Source: Spinacia oleracea (Eukaryota; Streptophyta; Magnoliopsida; Caryophyllales; Amaranthaceae). From it: a stretch of DNA of 64,000 nt. The stretch is taken from positions 15,524,001 to 15,588,000 of the forward strand of contig NC_079489.1 in assembly GCF_020520425.1 (NCBI RefSeq), read 5' to 3'. Every line of letters begins with the position of its first letter. Position 1 is the first letter of the stretch. Position numbers and translations under genes: made by a program. The notes under the pieces were generated by a model that did not search any database, was not told the DNA's origin, and saw only the letters and a list, made by a program, of their open reading frames with translations. Shown here piece after piece: positions 1 to 12,703 of the stretch.

Positions 1-98
1 TAGAATCTTTACCTTTAACTTTAGAATCAAATCTCAAAACTAGAATAAAAAATTTAATAAAAGAGAAATAACTATAAAAATGTTGAGAAGAAACTTAC

Positions 99-2176
99 AT
101 CAGTTGAAATTGATTGAATTGCTGAATTTGACAATTGCCCATCAGGAATGACGAACCGTATATGGTTCTCATCATCGTTCACAGCATCATGCCTACCACA
201 AATCTTGGCAAAACCTTCTTCAAAACCCAACTTTTGACAAACAGGGTAGGTCACTGTATTTAATAAACCACTGCCAAAGCAAGCTGAATCCTTTTCCAAA
301 ACAAGCCTTTCATGAATTTTAGTACCAGACCAATGCTTCATCAACGGAAGACTACAACTCTCTGCAATGCCTCTAAATTGAAGGCGATGAAAATAGACAA
401 CTTGTAAAACCCATAAACAACCACCAACGTTACCCTGGCAGCCTGAAGTTTTATGCTTCCTAATAGCCCGACAAAGTCTCTCATGGACATATCCATACCA
501 ATCAAGATTCTTTATTTCATCTACATCCTCAAGAACTTTAACTAAACCCAAATCAGCAGTCCTATTAGCTATAGGAGCTAAGAAAACAGAGAATGCAAAC
601 ATCACAAATATTCGCTTGAACATTTCTCCACCTTCCACTAATTCACCCATCTTAATCTCCAACAGACGCAATGGAATGGTTGCATTTTTTTTAACTTTAA
701 AGTAGTCTCTCCACTGATTTTTCAAACCTACATCCTTAGTCCTAGTGCTGCTATCTACAATAGGATTGTCAGAATGTAATGGGAGAAGAAACACATCATG
801 CACATCACATGGACTAAATATGAATTCCTTTCCAGCTTCAATTTTAAACAACCAACTAACAGGATCAAAATGATCAATCAACCAGGGAAATAATGTTGTA
901 TCTAACTTAGAAGTTTGCGTAGGTAAAGATAACAACCAACCGAATCCAATTTCTGAAACAGACTTAATTTGATTTGAATTGAATGTTTCTATGACAGCTA
1001 ACAAAGCAGTTGGTCTACACTGGGTAGTCAAGTTTGAAGTACTGCAACCCCCATCCAAGCTGAAAAAAAGTTAAACAGGTAAAAGTTAGACTTTTAGCAG
1101 TTAAAGTTTGGTTATTAACAGTAAAAGTTATGTTTCTGATGATGGAAGAATTTCTTAATATTTACAACAAATACCATAACTTTAACCTACATAAGTACAA
1201 CTGTAATATTTAAAAGGAAAAAGTTGACTTTTAGCAGGTAAAGTTAGGAGAAAAAAGTCAAAATCCTTAACTTTATACTTAGAAATCTTGTTTGTAAGAT
1301 TTGACTTTAACATCAAAATCCTCAACTTTAACTTCAAAATCCTTAACTTTAACTTCAAAATCCTCAACTTTAAGTTCAGAATCCTTAAACTTTAAATTTA
1401 GAAATCTTAACTTTAACTTTAGAATCCTAAACTTTTAATTTAGAATCCTTAACTTTAATTTCAAAATCATAAACTTTAACTTTAGGTTCCTTAACTTTAA
1501 CTTTAAAATTTTTAAGTTTAACTTCAAAATTCTCAACTTTGAACTTCAAAAATCTTAACATTAACTACAAAATCCTTAACTTTAACGTCAAAATCCTCAA
1601 CTTGAAGTCCAGAGTCCTTAAAACTTTAATTTCAAAATCATAAACTTTAACTTTAGGATTCTTAACTTTAACTTTAACTACAAAATTCTTAACTTTAACT
1701 ACAAAAATCTCAACTTTAACTTCAGAGTCCTTAACTTTATAAAACAACTTTAACACAGAAAAGTTCAAATTGAGAAATAAAACAAATTGTAAAACTCACA
1801 TCTGGACATCATTTTCAGCATCAACAGGAACATTAGCATCAACCTCAGCCTTAATCCTTGCCTTCTTCCCTTTGATTTTTATTTCAACCAACTCACTCTT
1901 AACCATTACTTTCTTCTCCATGACTCCCGGCTTCTTCTTCCCTTTGCCTGTCGGTTTAACCAAGCCAGCATTAACATCCTCGTCCTCGTCCTCGTCCCCG
2001 TTCTCATCCTGTTCCCAGTTCTCGTCCTGGTCCTCATCAGTATTAACATCCTCATCATCTTCATAAACAACATCGTCATCATCGTCATCATATTCAATAT
2101 TTTCTGAATCTGGATATTGAATGTCATCATCTTCTTGTAAAATCTCCTTCACATTAACAGTTTTACTTCTCGGCAT
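99..2176 (-). CDS. MULE-borne Ulp1-associated gene, 5' part (cut by window edge)
   Basis: Two minus-strand exons join in frame. Exon 1 runs 2176-1800 (ATG at 2176, donor GTGAGT at 1799). Exon 2 runs 1059-99 (acceptor ttttttcag, donor GTAAGT at 98). Further exons lie off the left edge. Exon 1 encodes a low-complexity acidic tract followed by a Lys-rich basic stretch. Exon 2 (about 320 aa) has the pattern FGWLLSL...WLIDHFDP...DVHDVFLLP, which is typical of the uncharacterised region N-terminal to Ulp1 protease domains in plant transposon-borne proteins. The end of exon 2 (VGGCL...YFHRLQFRGI...MKHWS...VIPDGQ) aligns with the minus-strand gene at 63664-64000, including the same splice phase after the terminal Asp. 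Hence I infer a Ulp1 C48 domain downstream, outside the window. Molecular function is unknown; association with MULEs is known for this family. Confidence 0.7.
1182..1770. repeat. Degenerate 'aactttaac' repeat array in MULE-gene intron
   Basis: The intron between the two exons of the left-edge gene (1060-1799) is built almost entirely of imperfect copies of a roughly 20-28 bp unit such as 'cttaactttaacttcaaaat'. All copies lie in the same orientation on the plus strand. Copies vary by substitutions and small indels, so this is a degenerate array and not a clean microsatellite. A second block lies upstream of the first exon at about 2450-2720. The coding exons are free of it. Confidence 0.8.
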
Positions 2177-2449
2177 GATTCAATGATGTCAAAAATCACT
2201 GCAAAAGTTAAACTCCCATTAGATGAAAAATTTGTAAATATAAAAGTAATAGATTTAACTGTTAAAGTTAAGATATTAATAGAAAAGTTAAGTCTTAAAT
2301 GATTGAAAACTGTCTTAACTTTTATGCCAATTTCCATAACTTTAATATATAAAACTATAACTTTAACACAACAAAGTACAACAGTGAAATAAAACAGACT
2401 GAAAGACTCAATTTAGTTGTAGAAAGGTAAAAACGTGAAAGTTAGACTA

Positions 2450-2730
2450 CTACCAATTAAAGTTAAGTTATTCACAGTTAAAGTTAACTCAATTATCCTA
2501 AACTTTAAGTCAATTATCCTAAACTTTAACTACAAAACCTCAAATTTAACATTAGAACCCTCAACTTTAACATTAGAACCCTCAACTTTAACTCTAAACC
2601 CTCAACTTTAACTCAATTATCCTAAACTTTAACTACAGAATCCTAAACTTTAATTTTAGAACCCTCAACTTTAACTCTAACACCCTAACTTTATCTCTAT
2701 AATCCTCAACTTTAACATCAGAAATCTTGC
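2450..2730. repeat. Second block of the 'aactttaac' degenerate array
   Basis: This is the same motif family as at 1182-1770 ('cctcaactttaacattagaac' type units). It lies 5' (minus-strand sense) of the ATG at 2176, so in promoter, 5' UTR or 5' intron DNA of the element-borne gene. Orientation on the plus strand is the same as in the intron block. Confidence 0.75.
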
Positions 2731-2853
2731 AACTTTGATACAGATTCAATGATTCACGTGCTTGCAACTTTGAATACAAAAGTTCTTCACTATTAGGTGA
2801 ATAACCTTAACTTATTAACAGATTTATAAACTTTGACATTTATATAACATAAA

Positions 2854-3345
2854 TTAAAGCACAAAATTGAAATCGCAGCAAAGGAACAAAATCGCAGCAA
2901 AGAAGTTATCTGTGCAAAGGAACAAAATCGCAGCAAAAACAAACGATCGTGAAGAAAAACCTAAATCAAAACACACAAATACAAATTCGAAACAACACAA
3001 ACAAAACGCGACATAATTGGAAAAATAATTCAAGTAGAACAACTAAAATAATTAAACTTAATTATCAAAATACGAAAAATCAAAGAAAATAGGTAGAAAA
3101 CTAACCTGGATGAACTGTCGAGGTAAATGTAGCAAAATCGCGAAGAAATTGCAGAAGAAATTGCAAGAAGTTGCGGTTGAAATGCAGAAGAGAGAAATCG
3201 CGGTTGAAATCGCGAAGAAATCGCGCTTGAAATCGCAGCAGAAATCGCAGAAGAGGGAGAGAGGAGAGAGAAAAGAGAGAACTGGGAAGATGAATGAAGA
3301 TCAACTGACTTTCCCAGAAATTGCGTTTCACTTGTTTCACTTCAC
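2854..3345. repeat. Low-complexity 'aaatcgcag' region, likely 5' end of the left MULE gene
   Basis: Short imperfect repeats of 'aaatcgcag/aaatcgcgaag' dominate 2870-2945 and 3115-3260, followed by a purine-rich run to about 3300. Read on the minus strand this lies upstream of the acidic exon and is followed towards 2177 by ordinary AT-rich DNA, as expected for a 5' leader. Long open frames on either strand here are by-products of the repeat and I do not call them genes. The repeat ends abruptly near 3345, where unrelated intergenic sequence begins; that is a candidate element boundary. Confidence 0.45.
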
Positions 3346-4269
3346 ACGTGGGAATTATTTTGAGTTGCCTAATATGGGCTTGGTGTACATTAATTTATTG
3401 TACACCCATTTTAAACAAGATTTTGTGTTTATGCAATATGCTTGTCTGCTCAAGCCAGGCCCGTAATAACAACAAAACTTGCTGTTTGTTTCTTTCATGT
3501 AAAAAAAATGCTCCGTACTTCGTTTTAATCTTTTAATTCACAATTGTGTTCTTACTATGGGCCCAAATTGTCGTGAGTACCTTTCTCCTACTATTCCACC
3601 ACGTCAAAACGGTCTTTTATGCTTTTTATTAAAATAAAATAACATTAGTTTTGTAAAAAATAACATGGAAGATAAAATGACATATTTATAGAAAAATAAC
3701 ATAGGTTTAAAAGTGTTTGTCTCTAAATTTTAAACATTTTATGTTCAACTTTGCGTCAAATTTGGATATTAATGGACTGAAAATCTGATATGTGGTTTAA
3801 AAGAGAAAAAAGTTAAAGGTTGAAGAAAAAGAAAATGGACAAAGTAGGGTACTCTCGGATAAAACAAAAATAACGTAAGGTTTATAAAATATACTCCGTA
3901 ACATAAATCTAAGGAAAATAACATCATGCTATGTTTGGATACCAGAATTTCAAAATCGGGTAACGAATTTTATCAAGTCGGGTTGATTGCGGTTGTTATT
4001 GAGTAAATTGGTTTTGGATTGCTATTGGATTTGATGTACGTTCGGTGCAGCTAAAAGTTATCAGATGCCAATCGAGTTACGGGTCTTCTTGGGTTGCTCG
4101 ATGGTTCGGATCCGGGACTTTAATTCACCAGTTAAATCGAATTTCAAGTCAACAATGTATCGATTTGGGTTGATTTTGGCCTGCCTATTTCTCGGGTATA
4201 CTCGGTTCGGATGTCAGTCAATTTTTCTGATTGCTTCACTTTTTGACAATCCAGTAATTGCTACCGTTT
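3346..4269. other. Intergenic spacer, no gene seen
   Basis: AT-rich spacer between the left MULE and the first FMO gene. The only structure I see is a small hairpin at 3383-3405, with 7-bp arms gtgtaca/tgtacac. No convincing coding potential. Confidence 0.5.
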
Positions 4270-4496
4270 GAAAATTAAAACACTAATCGTAACGGGTCAG
4301 AAATCTCAAAATAAGGTTGAATCTAACGAGTCTGCTTGTCTGGTGGGTCTTAGTTGGGTCGGGTTCACTGATCATGACTATTCATGAGTGATCAGTGGGT
4401 CACCAGATCATTGAAAAGGTCAATGCTCCCTCCATTTGTGATTTTGTGTAATAATGTCTTTCCACAAACTATGTTCTCTGTGCACTATTCCTCAAA

Positions 4497-7400
4497 ATGC
4501 CCCACCAATCAACAGCCAAGAAAGTCGCCGTGGTAGGTGCCGGCGCAGCCGGATTGGTGGCTGCGCGTGAGCTCAGAAAGGAAGGTCACGATGTAATGGT
4601 GTTCGAGCGCGGAACCCAGTTGGGCGGGAGCTGGGTTTACTCGTCTGAGGTCGAGTCTGACCCGCTCGGACTCGACCCAACTCGGAAAATCGTTGAGTCA
4701 AGCCTTTATGCTTCTCTCCGAACTAATCTTCCTAGAGAAGTCATGGGTTTTCGTGATTTTCCCTTTGTTCCTTCTGGTAATAATCTTCCCTTTCTTTTAA
4801 TTTTTTGATACTGATTAGAATTGCTATCTAATTTGATTTGGGTGAAATTTCAATATCATTTTTAGGTTTTTAGTTAAGTATTCTATGTGATTTTGAAATT
4901 GGGAATGTGGGTTTTGATGGTAAACTTTGCTTTGTTTTAATTTGGAAGTGTATAACTGTAAATATTAGCTGGGAAAGTTCCCTGTATTTTACAATGGTAG
5001 TATTATGATTGTTGAAATTAGAAACTAATTTGGCTGATTCATGTAACTAAAGTCACGTTTGTTGGTGACCATAATAAATATGGAGGGCTGATAGTTCTAT
5101 GTGCAAAAGTTGATTGGGTTGTTCTAATTAAGGTATAATAATGGTAATTTTGACGGCGAATGAAGGCAAAAAGTATGTATGATTAAGTAAAACGGAGTTG
5201 TATGCAATAGCTCTATTCATTTCTTTAATTGGAGACTGTTAACCCAATTCTGAAAGTCGGCAGGAAGAGAAAGGAAATGAATGGAATAGCATTTCTTTTG
5301 TTTTGTTTGATAGGGGGTTTAGCTAGAGGAATTGGTTGGAAATCGAAAAGTAATACAGTACTGAGTTATTAGCTTTGTTTTCATCCAAATTTTGGAAAGG
5401 AAAGTGAGGGGTTAGTATGTCCAGTCACTTCCTTTTCGTTATTTCCAATTCTTGTACAATAAAATGAAATTATTTGAAGGAATATTACTTTCCTTTCTTT
5501 TCCATCTGATTTATCCATGAGGTTGTTAATGTTGTTGTTGCGACTCTAGTCGTCCCTATTATCTTCTCTTTTAATTTCTATCTTAGTACCACTGTTATTC
5601 TTAGTACGACTGTTAATTATCGTATTAACAAGATGAAAAAGAATATGAAACTCACCATAGGGATAAGTGGGACTTAAGGTCGTAGAGGGAGTGTATAGCA
5701 ATACAGTAAGCTACTCGTAGTAATGGGTGAGTACTACATTTAAGCTTCTCTCGTGCTTGATTGAAGGGCACTTTTGTTGTTGGAGAGAAATTACGAATTA
5801 GATCATATCTTATATTCTTATCAGAATTAAATCAACTACTCCCTCCGTTTTTTTATGTATCCACTTTCCAAAAAGAAGTGCTTTTTTTATATGTATCCAC
5901 TTCTATTTTATTCTATTTTTTGCTATCATTTTTTACCATCTTACCCCCTTTCCCCATAACAATTACACCTTTTCATCACCTCTCTCCTACTTTACCCACC
6001 ATTACCATTAATTTATTACACCTCTCTTACTTTTTCCACCTTTTTCTTACACCCAATTATCACTCATCGAAACAAGAGTGTACACAGAGGGAGTATATCG
6101 CAAGGGCTCCAGTCTCAGCCTGAACAATTCAGACCAATTTTCATCCTAGCACCGTCACAGGCTCACAGCTTCACATTTATTGTGTTTCTGTCCAGCTGAA
6201 GTTTGATGATATTCATTCCAGCCCTTGCCGATTTTCATATCTGCTGTTTACTTAATAGAGACATTTGGTACCGTTAACTAATATCCCATTTAACTATGGC
6301 TAAGTTTATTAACTTTTATGGGAAAAATTGGCACCTTTTATACTCCACAGTTTATCAATGAGATTTTTAGACGTGTGACGTAATGACGTGTGAAACTTGC
6401 GTTGCATACATTTGTACGTGCCCTCCAAAATGAGCCTTAGGCGACAGCGCTTTTTGTTACTGTTGACTTATTGTCGAAACTCAGGTGAATTCTGAAAGGA
6501 TGATAATGTATTGCATGATGGAAAGTAAGAAGACACCATTCTTTCCGGTATATTGTTATCATAAGGTTCTGGGATTGGTTTGGTCGACTAGACTTACTGG
6601 TGGGTGCTTAACTGCTTATTTTTTTTCTTTGCAGGAAAACCCGACAGAGATTCACGAAGGTTTCCAGCTCATCAGGAGGTGCTGAGATATTTAGAGGATT
6701 TTGCTTGTGAGTTTGGACTGAATGAATTAATCTGTTGCCAGACAGAGGTGACATATGTTGGGTTGGAGACGGATGGAAAGTGGATGGTGAAATCTAGGAG
6801 GATTGGTGGAGCTGAGGGCTGCCAAGTGACCGGAACTTATGATGCTGTGGTAGTCTGCAGTGGACATTACACTGAACCACGAGTTGCTGATAATATTCCT
6901 GGTAATTTATATGTATTGCATAAGTGGTTCCTTCTAAATTTTTGTTTTGGCTCTAAAACTTCATGGATGGAGGATAGTGCATTACAAATTCAGCCTTTTT
7001 ATAATTGTGCTGTCTCTTTGGGGTGGGAGGAGATAATCACTTTATTATTTATAATGCTACGAAGTATACAACTTGATGCGCCATACTGTGACCAACTTGA
7101 ATGTGAATACTGAATAGCATATACGAAATATACTTATCAAACAAACAGTGCTGAAAACCTCTAGAAAACAGAATGGTATGTGAAAGCTTTTTTCTGTACA
7201 ATAATATCACTAAGTGCCCCATCTTTTTATAATTTGTTGCTTCCATTCTAAACATGGGCGCAACGTCTTGGTTTTCTGTAGAAGCCTGCCATTTGCACAT
7301 ACTCGATCTGCATTGTTTCCCAGGTGTTAGTCTGTGAAATTGTTAATGTGAGGAAATGTCGTATCTTCATATGAAACATGTTGAAGAGAAGTAAATGGTG

Positions 7401-10400
7401 GCTTTAATCCCATGGGAAACGTAAATGTCCTAATACTATTTGATATCTATTAGTGCGGCTGAGAAAACTCCTTTATGATTATCAATTATTTCATCAGGCA
7501 CTGGTAGAGTGATAGAAAACACCTTTAAAAGTGATAGAAAACACCTTTAAAATAAGTAATAGTTATTATTAGCTAGCAATAAGCATGTGATAATTGGCCA
7601 TTAATACTTTCTTATGCTGATAAATGTGTGACTAGCATACAAGCTAGGTCATGTTTTTTATTTATTACTCCGTATTATTATGCCATATAGAACCAAATTG
7701 TTATACTAGTATACACGGCTTTTAAAGATTTTTTTTTTTTGTCATGCTCATATGTTGGGGGATGATTCTTGTTAGTTCTTAATAGGTTTTTCATCGTAAC
7801 CTTTTACAGGCATTGACCTTTGGCCAGGGAGGCAAATTCATAGCCACAATTATCGTACTCCAGGACCCTATCAAGATCAAGTGTGTTTCTGATTCTAACT
7901 TTTGGTTCTGTGTTTTAGATTGATTTGTTCATATTCTGAGTTTTAGATTGCATAAAGTGCAGTGTTTATGTGTAAGAGTTCTGAGCAGTTGCATATTGGA
8001 GATGCTTGCTGCATCCATTTTATGAACTCCCCCATGTTCTATCCATCAGTTGATTTATGCTGGAAAATGATTAATCTGGTGTGGAAATCTGGTTTGGTGA
8101 TAAATTGTGTTGGTGGTATGTACTGTTCATTCTGATCGATGAATATCAGCAAAGATTGTTATGTTAGAAATTGAAAAGAAAAATATGCATCGCCAGTTTT
8201 ATTTCCTAAAACAGATCAAGTCAATATATCGGACTATGAATTTAGAATTAGAAATTGGAGATCTAAAGCGCCTCCCTCAACTTCCAATTTTGAGTACATT
8301 GACTTACTCGCCTTGTCCTTTACGATAACTTCCTTGGGTATGACCAAGTTCGAGATCTGAAATTTGTTTCTTCTTTGCTTAATGCCACCAAATTTAACTG
8401 GTTTGATATCCAAAGAAAAACAGGAACTTTTTGCTCTCCTTGCGATGAATTTTGTTTTATTTTTTAATTTTATAATCTCCTTTCTGTCGTCTTCCTGCTC
8501 CTGTCTGATCTTGCTTTCTTCAATGCTTTCCTGCTTCCATCAGGTTGTAGTTTTGATAGGGCTTTCTGTTAGTGCTCTTGATATCTCTAGGGACATTGCT
8601 GTATCAGCCAAAGAAGTCCACATAACAACTAGGTCTGAAGCAGCAGGAAAATTGGGCAAATTTGGAAAGCATCCTATTTATGATAACTTGTGGCTCCATT
8701 CAATGGTAAAAATACTCCCCTAGAGGAAGAAGCCGATAGCCATCATGATAAGTTCATTAAAAGCATCATTCATTTGTTTGTCCTTGGTGCTAGGAGAAGT
8801 TGACAAGATATTCTTTTACCACGAATAATGCAGATAGAAAAAGCCCATGAAGATGGTAGAGTATCGTTTCAAGATGGGAGTGAAGTCCTTGCAAATGTCA
8901 TTCTCCATTGCACCGGGTATTTTGAAAATTTCTTCCCTAGAACTTTTTCATTAAGCTACTGAGACTGTAGTAGAGTCGGTGGTAGATAGATGCAGATGAA
9001 CCTGAACCCATGTACCCTCTATAGGATGTATTAGCAACTGCACGACTTCATCTTATTGAACAAAAGCTGTAGAAAATCAATACCAGAACTTCTTATGGAC
9101 TGATTTGTCATTTGTCAGGTACAAGCAACATTACCCTTTTCTTCATACCAGTGGTGCTGTGAGCGTTGATGATAATCGTGTGGGGCCGCTGTTCAAGCAT
9201 GTGTTTCCTCCTGCATTAGCACCAGGTCTCTCCTTCGTTGGTGTCCCTTCATTTGTAAGATATCTCTTGGTGTTATAATTTCTACTTCTATCTAGGGGAG
9301 ATATGATCTTCAGCACTAGTTATTTGGAGGAATTGACCAAAGTCTCTTCAAATCTCGTGCTAGGTTGTCCCTTTCTTCCTTTTTGAACTTCAAAGTAAGT
9401 GGATAACAGGCATATTATCCGGGCGGATATCACTTCCATCTGAAGAAAAGATGATGGAAGACATAGAAGCCTTCTACTCAAAATTGGAAGTTGAGGGAGT
9501 TCCAAAGCGCTACACACATCAGATCCATGATATAAAGGTACTTTTTTACATTATAACAAATGATTTCTTGCAATACTTCCGTAATGTACACACGGATGAC
9601 GGCTTAACTCACAGGCTAAAGTCGTTTCATCTAAAAAATAACCCGAGGTCCACTAACAAGGTAGTCAAGGAAGTTATGATCGAATCCACTGGGAAACAAT
9701 GTTCTCTAGTCTTTACTACTATCAATCAACGACACTAGATCAATGGTAACCAAAATCGGGGTTCTGTAATTGAACTATGACAAAAATAAACAAGGGAATT
9801 ATCAATATTAAAAGGTCTAGGGTATCAGTTCAGCACAAATGCAATCCAAGATTGGAACATGAAACAAACAATAATTAATCAGACAATAGTATCTAGGTCG
9901 ACAAGCTCTCTCGAATTGAAGTTTTCGTTAAAACAACAAAGTAACAACCACTTGCAATTTACTATAATACGTTCTACCTATTTTGTAAGCCTAAACGTTA
10001 GATTTATTCCTCTTGATGCATAATCCAACATTGTATAACTCAATCAATCAAGTCTGGCCAAACTAAACTGACATGCAATAGGAATTAGCAAAATCCAACA
10101 GTCAACGAATAATCATAAACAACCCCTTGCATTCATGGATCCCTATAGCCCCAAAATTAAACTACTCACGATTAAATAAAACAAAGCAATAACAATTATT
10201 TAAAGCATATTGAATAAATAAAGGAATTGAAAAGACAAGAAATTATACCAACGATGTGAAGCACAAATTGAAACGGAAATATTTCTTGAATTAATTAACC
10301 AAAGTGACTTAACAAGTTGAGGGAAAATAAAAGTGTTCGGGAAATTAATAACTAGAAAATAAGATAGGTTTTTCTCGTGCCTCTACCTAAAGTACTTATA

Positions 10401-12574
10401 GGCAAAAGATAAAAGGATAAACTAAAATAAAGAAAATCCGGAAAACGACATAAAATAGTGATCAGGCGATTCTGCCCGAACGGATGTGTGTATGATCTGA
10501 ATGTTTGTGGAAAAAACTCTGCCTTCAACATCAGGTCCCGCTCTCGCCCGGTCGGTTGGGCTGTGAGCAAACAACAAAAACTGCTCATCTTCAAAACATG
10601 ATAGCATCTTCGTTTCTTGTCAAAATTTGGCAAGTGATCAGTCGTTGGAAAATTCTTAAGGCTCTATTTGGTTCAAAATTAGTAAAGGAAAGGAAGAAAT
10701 GAAGGAAAGAGAAAAGAAAAGAAAAGAAGGGAAAGGGAAGAGATTTTATTTCATATGTTTGGTGTAATGGAAGGAAATGAGAGGAAGAGAAAGGAAATAG
10801 AATTGACAAATTTTAATTTTCTCTTTCCTCTCAAATTCCTCCAATTCTGGTAGGAAAGGATACTGATTTTTTATTATAAAGGAGGTTTCCTCTCATTTCC
10901 CTTCCTTTCTCATCAAATCGTATGTCATTATCTAAACAAACACTGGAACATAATAAAAATCATTTTCTTTCTTTTATTTTCCTCTCAAATCCCCTCAATC
11001 AAACAATGTGTAAGTCTAAATTCCAACCCAATTGGAATCACTGCATTTTGGATCAGTAGAAGTTGATTTATGATAAAAAAATAGTGGATTAGAGTCATTT
11101 TTCTAATTCTTTCACTATTTGCTTTGCTTCAAAACTCTTCTAGTTCTAACTTAATGTTCAAGTTCTCAAAAGTCCATCATCTCTCATAGTGGTCTAAATG
11201 ACCAATTACGTCAATGCTACAAATTCAAGGAGCACATTAGTACTAAAAGTTTCCCCGAAGAGTGCAATTAAGACCATTAACTAAGGAGGGATGGGGTAAA
11301 ACTCTATATAAAACAGACACATCGCTAACAAACTGAGAAATAGGAATAAAAAGGAAAAAAAAACCAAAAATTAAACTAGAAAAGGATTTCAGATCCTCCT
11401 AACTATGTGCATCAGCATTAGCAAACAATTGTGCATCAGCATTAGCAAACAATTGTGCATCATAAGCATTATGCTTGAAGCATTTTTTCAGTGGCCAGAA
11501 TAGGAATAATATGGTAATAGGTAATATTGGTATTGACAATACTAGTTGGACAAGCTATTAGGATAAGCTTGAAGGGGAAGGAAAAGAGTTCATTAGAGAT
11601 GCGAGTGTGAAGTAAGTCGAAAAAATACCTATGTAAGAGGAGATCAGTGAGACAACAAGGGAAGCAGAAAATTGTTGTGAGAATTATCAAGTTTATTTTG
11701 CTTAGTTTTAGCTTGTAGTATGAGAGTGTCCATCCACTCGGAGGTCTGGGATTGTAGCAACCATTTGATGATTAATTGCATCAAATTACAATCAATTAAA
11801 ACCTTTTCCTCAAATTCTTCTTCCTGATTTCCATATTCCTGATTTTCCAGTCTATAACAAAAATGAGTATCTTAATGACTGGTTCGGCAGTGTATGTGAA
11901 ATTTGAATTCAGAGAATTGTAATTTTGTGTTGATATTGGAGTAGTTTTAGTCTTGTTACAGCATACTAAAAAAGAGAGTTTACCCCTTGTTTGAGCTTCA
12001 AAAATTTAGAAGCTTTCAGTTTGCTTCTAGCTAAAAATGCCATTAAGTGGTCATTTTTCGTATAACTGTTGTTAAGCTCTCTTTTCTCTCTTTCTATGTT
12101 CTTCGATGCCAATGTGGATTTTATAAGACACAGAGGTATTGGAGAAGCTGGTGACCTTTTTATGCCCTATTGCAAAAAAGATGATGACATTTTCTGATCT
12201 TTTTTCTGATGAGTATGGTTTAACAGTTTAACTGTAAGGAAACAAATTAAGAATTTAGTGGTTGATTTAGAAGTGATAAACAACCACAAATATACTTGGA
12301 AGTAGCTAAAGAACTTGGTTGAAATTGACTTCAAAGTTTGATTTTTACACAGAAACTCTTTGTGCCATTTGAGTATGAGGATTGGCTTGCTGCAGAATCA
12401 GGCTGCCCTCCCCCTGAGGAGTGGAGGAAGAATATGTTTTATGGCACAATCGTCCGCACACTTAATCAACCAGCGACTTGTCTTGATGAATGGGTCGATG
12501 AAGACTTGGTTCTGCAAGCGCATCAAGATTTTATGCAATACTTGTCTGCTGCAGTTGCTGCTTCAGCACTATGA
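4497..12574 (+). CDS. Flavin-containing monooxygenase, FMO GS-OX-like, copy 1
   Basis: Eight exons join in frame to 464 codons: 4497-4776, 6635-6901, 7810-7880, 8544-8705, 8834-8916, 9119-9254, 9364-9537, 12353-12574. All junctions are GT-AG. The product is an FAD- and NADPH-dependent monooxygenase expected to oxygenate soft nucleophiles (S or N atoms) of small molecules. In Brassicales the family S-oxygenates glucosinolates; the substrate here is unknown. Visible motifs: FAD-binding GAGAAG at residues 14-19, ERGTQLGGSW, FMO signature WPGRQIHSHNY at 187-197 (usual Phe is Trp), NADPH-site GLSVSA near 212-217, and TGYKQHYPF from 287. Length is normal for the family. Intron 7 is unusually long (2.8 kb) because of inserted DNA. 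A polyadenylation-type AATAAA lies at 12698-12703. Confidence 0.9.
5839..6093. mobile_element. Stowaway-type MITE in FMO copy 1, intron 1
   Basis: A 255-bp element begins ctccctccgtttttttatg and ends with the inverted form acagagggag. It is flanked by TA on both sides (5837-5838 and 6094-6095), the target preference of Tc1/mariner-derived Stowaway elements. The matching place in intron 1 of copy 2 (near 14680-14700) lacks it, so it inserted after the copy 1/copy 2 duplication. Confidence 0.8.
9620..11323. mobile_element. 1.7-kb insertion in FMO copy 1, intron 7 (type unresolved)
   Basis: Intron 7 of copies 1 and 2 aligns before about 9619 and after about 11324 ('gctaacaaa...aataaaaagga' in both). 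Copy 1 has an extra 1704 bp between two copies of GCTAA (9615-9619 and 11324-11328), absent from copy 2 at about 18340. A 5-bp duplication would fit an LTR-type or other integrase-made insertion, but I see no TG...CA ends. Inside, 10677-10800 is purine-rich and 10810-10990 is pyrimidine-rich, as in a decayed foldback MITE starting near 'ggctctatttggttc'. The insert may be composite. No intact coding region seen. Confidence 0.5.
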
Positions 12575-12697
12575 TTGTAAACATTGATTCATTGTGAAAA
12601 ATTATATCTGCCTAGAAGCGAAAAGCACAGAAAAGAGAATTACTGCTGTCACAGACACAGTTGTGTATTGCTGATTTGCTGCAATTGGGGTTGTATT

Positions 12698-12703
12698 AAT
12701 AAA
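12698..12703 (+). terminator. Polyadenylation signal of FMO copy 1
   Basis: AATAAA lies 124 bp after the stop codon of copy 1, a normal distance for a plant 3' UTR signal. Confidence 0.5.

Noticed and set aside
1770-2066. Ser-rich plus-strand frame
   Set aside because: Antisense shadow of the acidic exon at 1800-2176 (GAT/GAG codons read backwards as Ser codons).
3110-3466. 118-codon Lys-rich plus frame
   Set aside because: Produced by the short 'aaatcgcag' repeats; no start context or domain.
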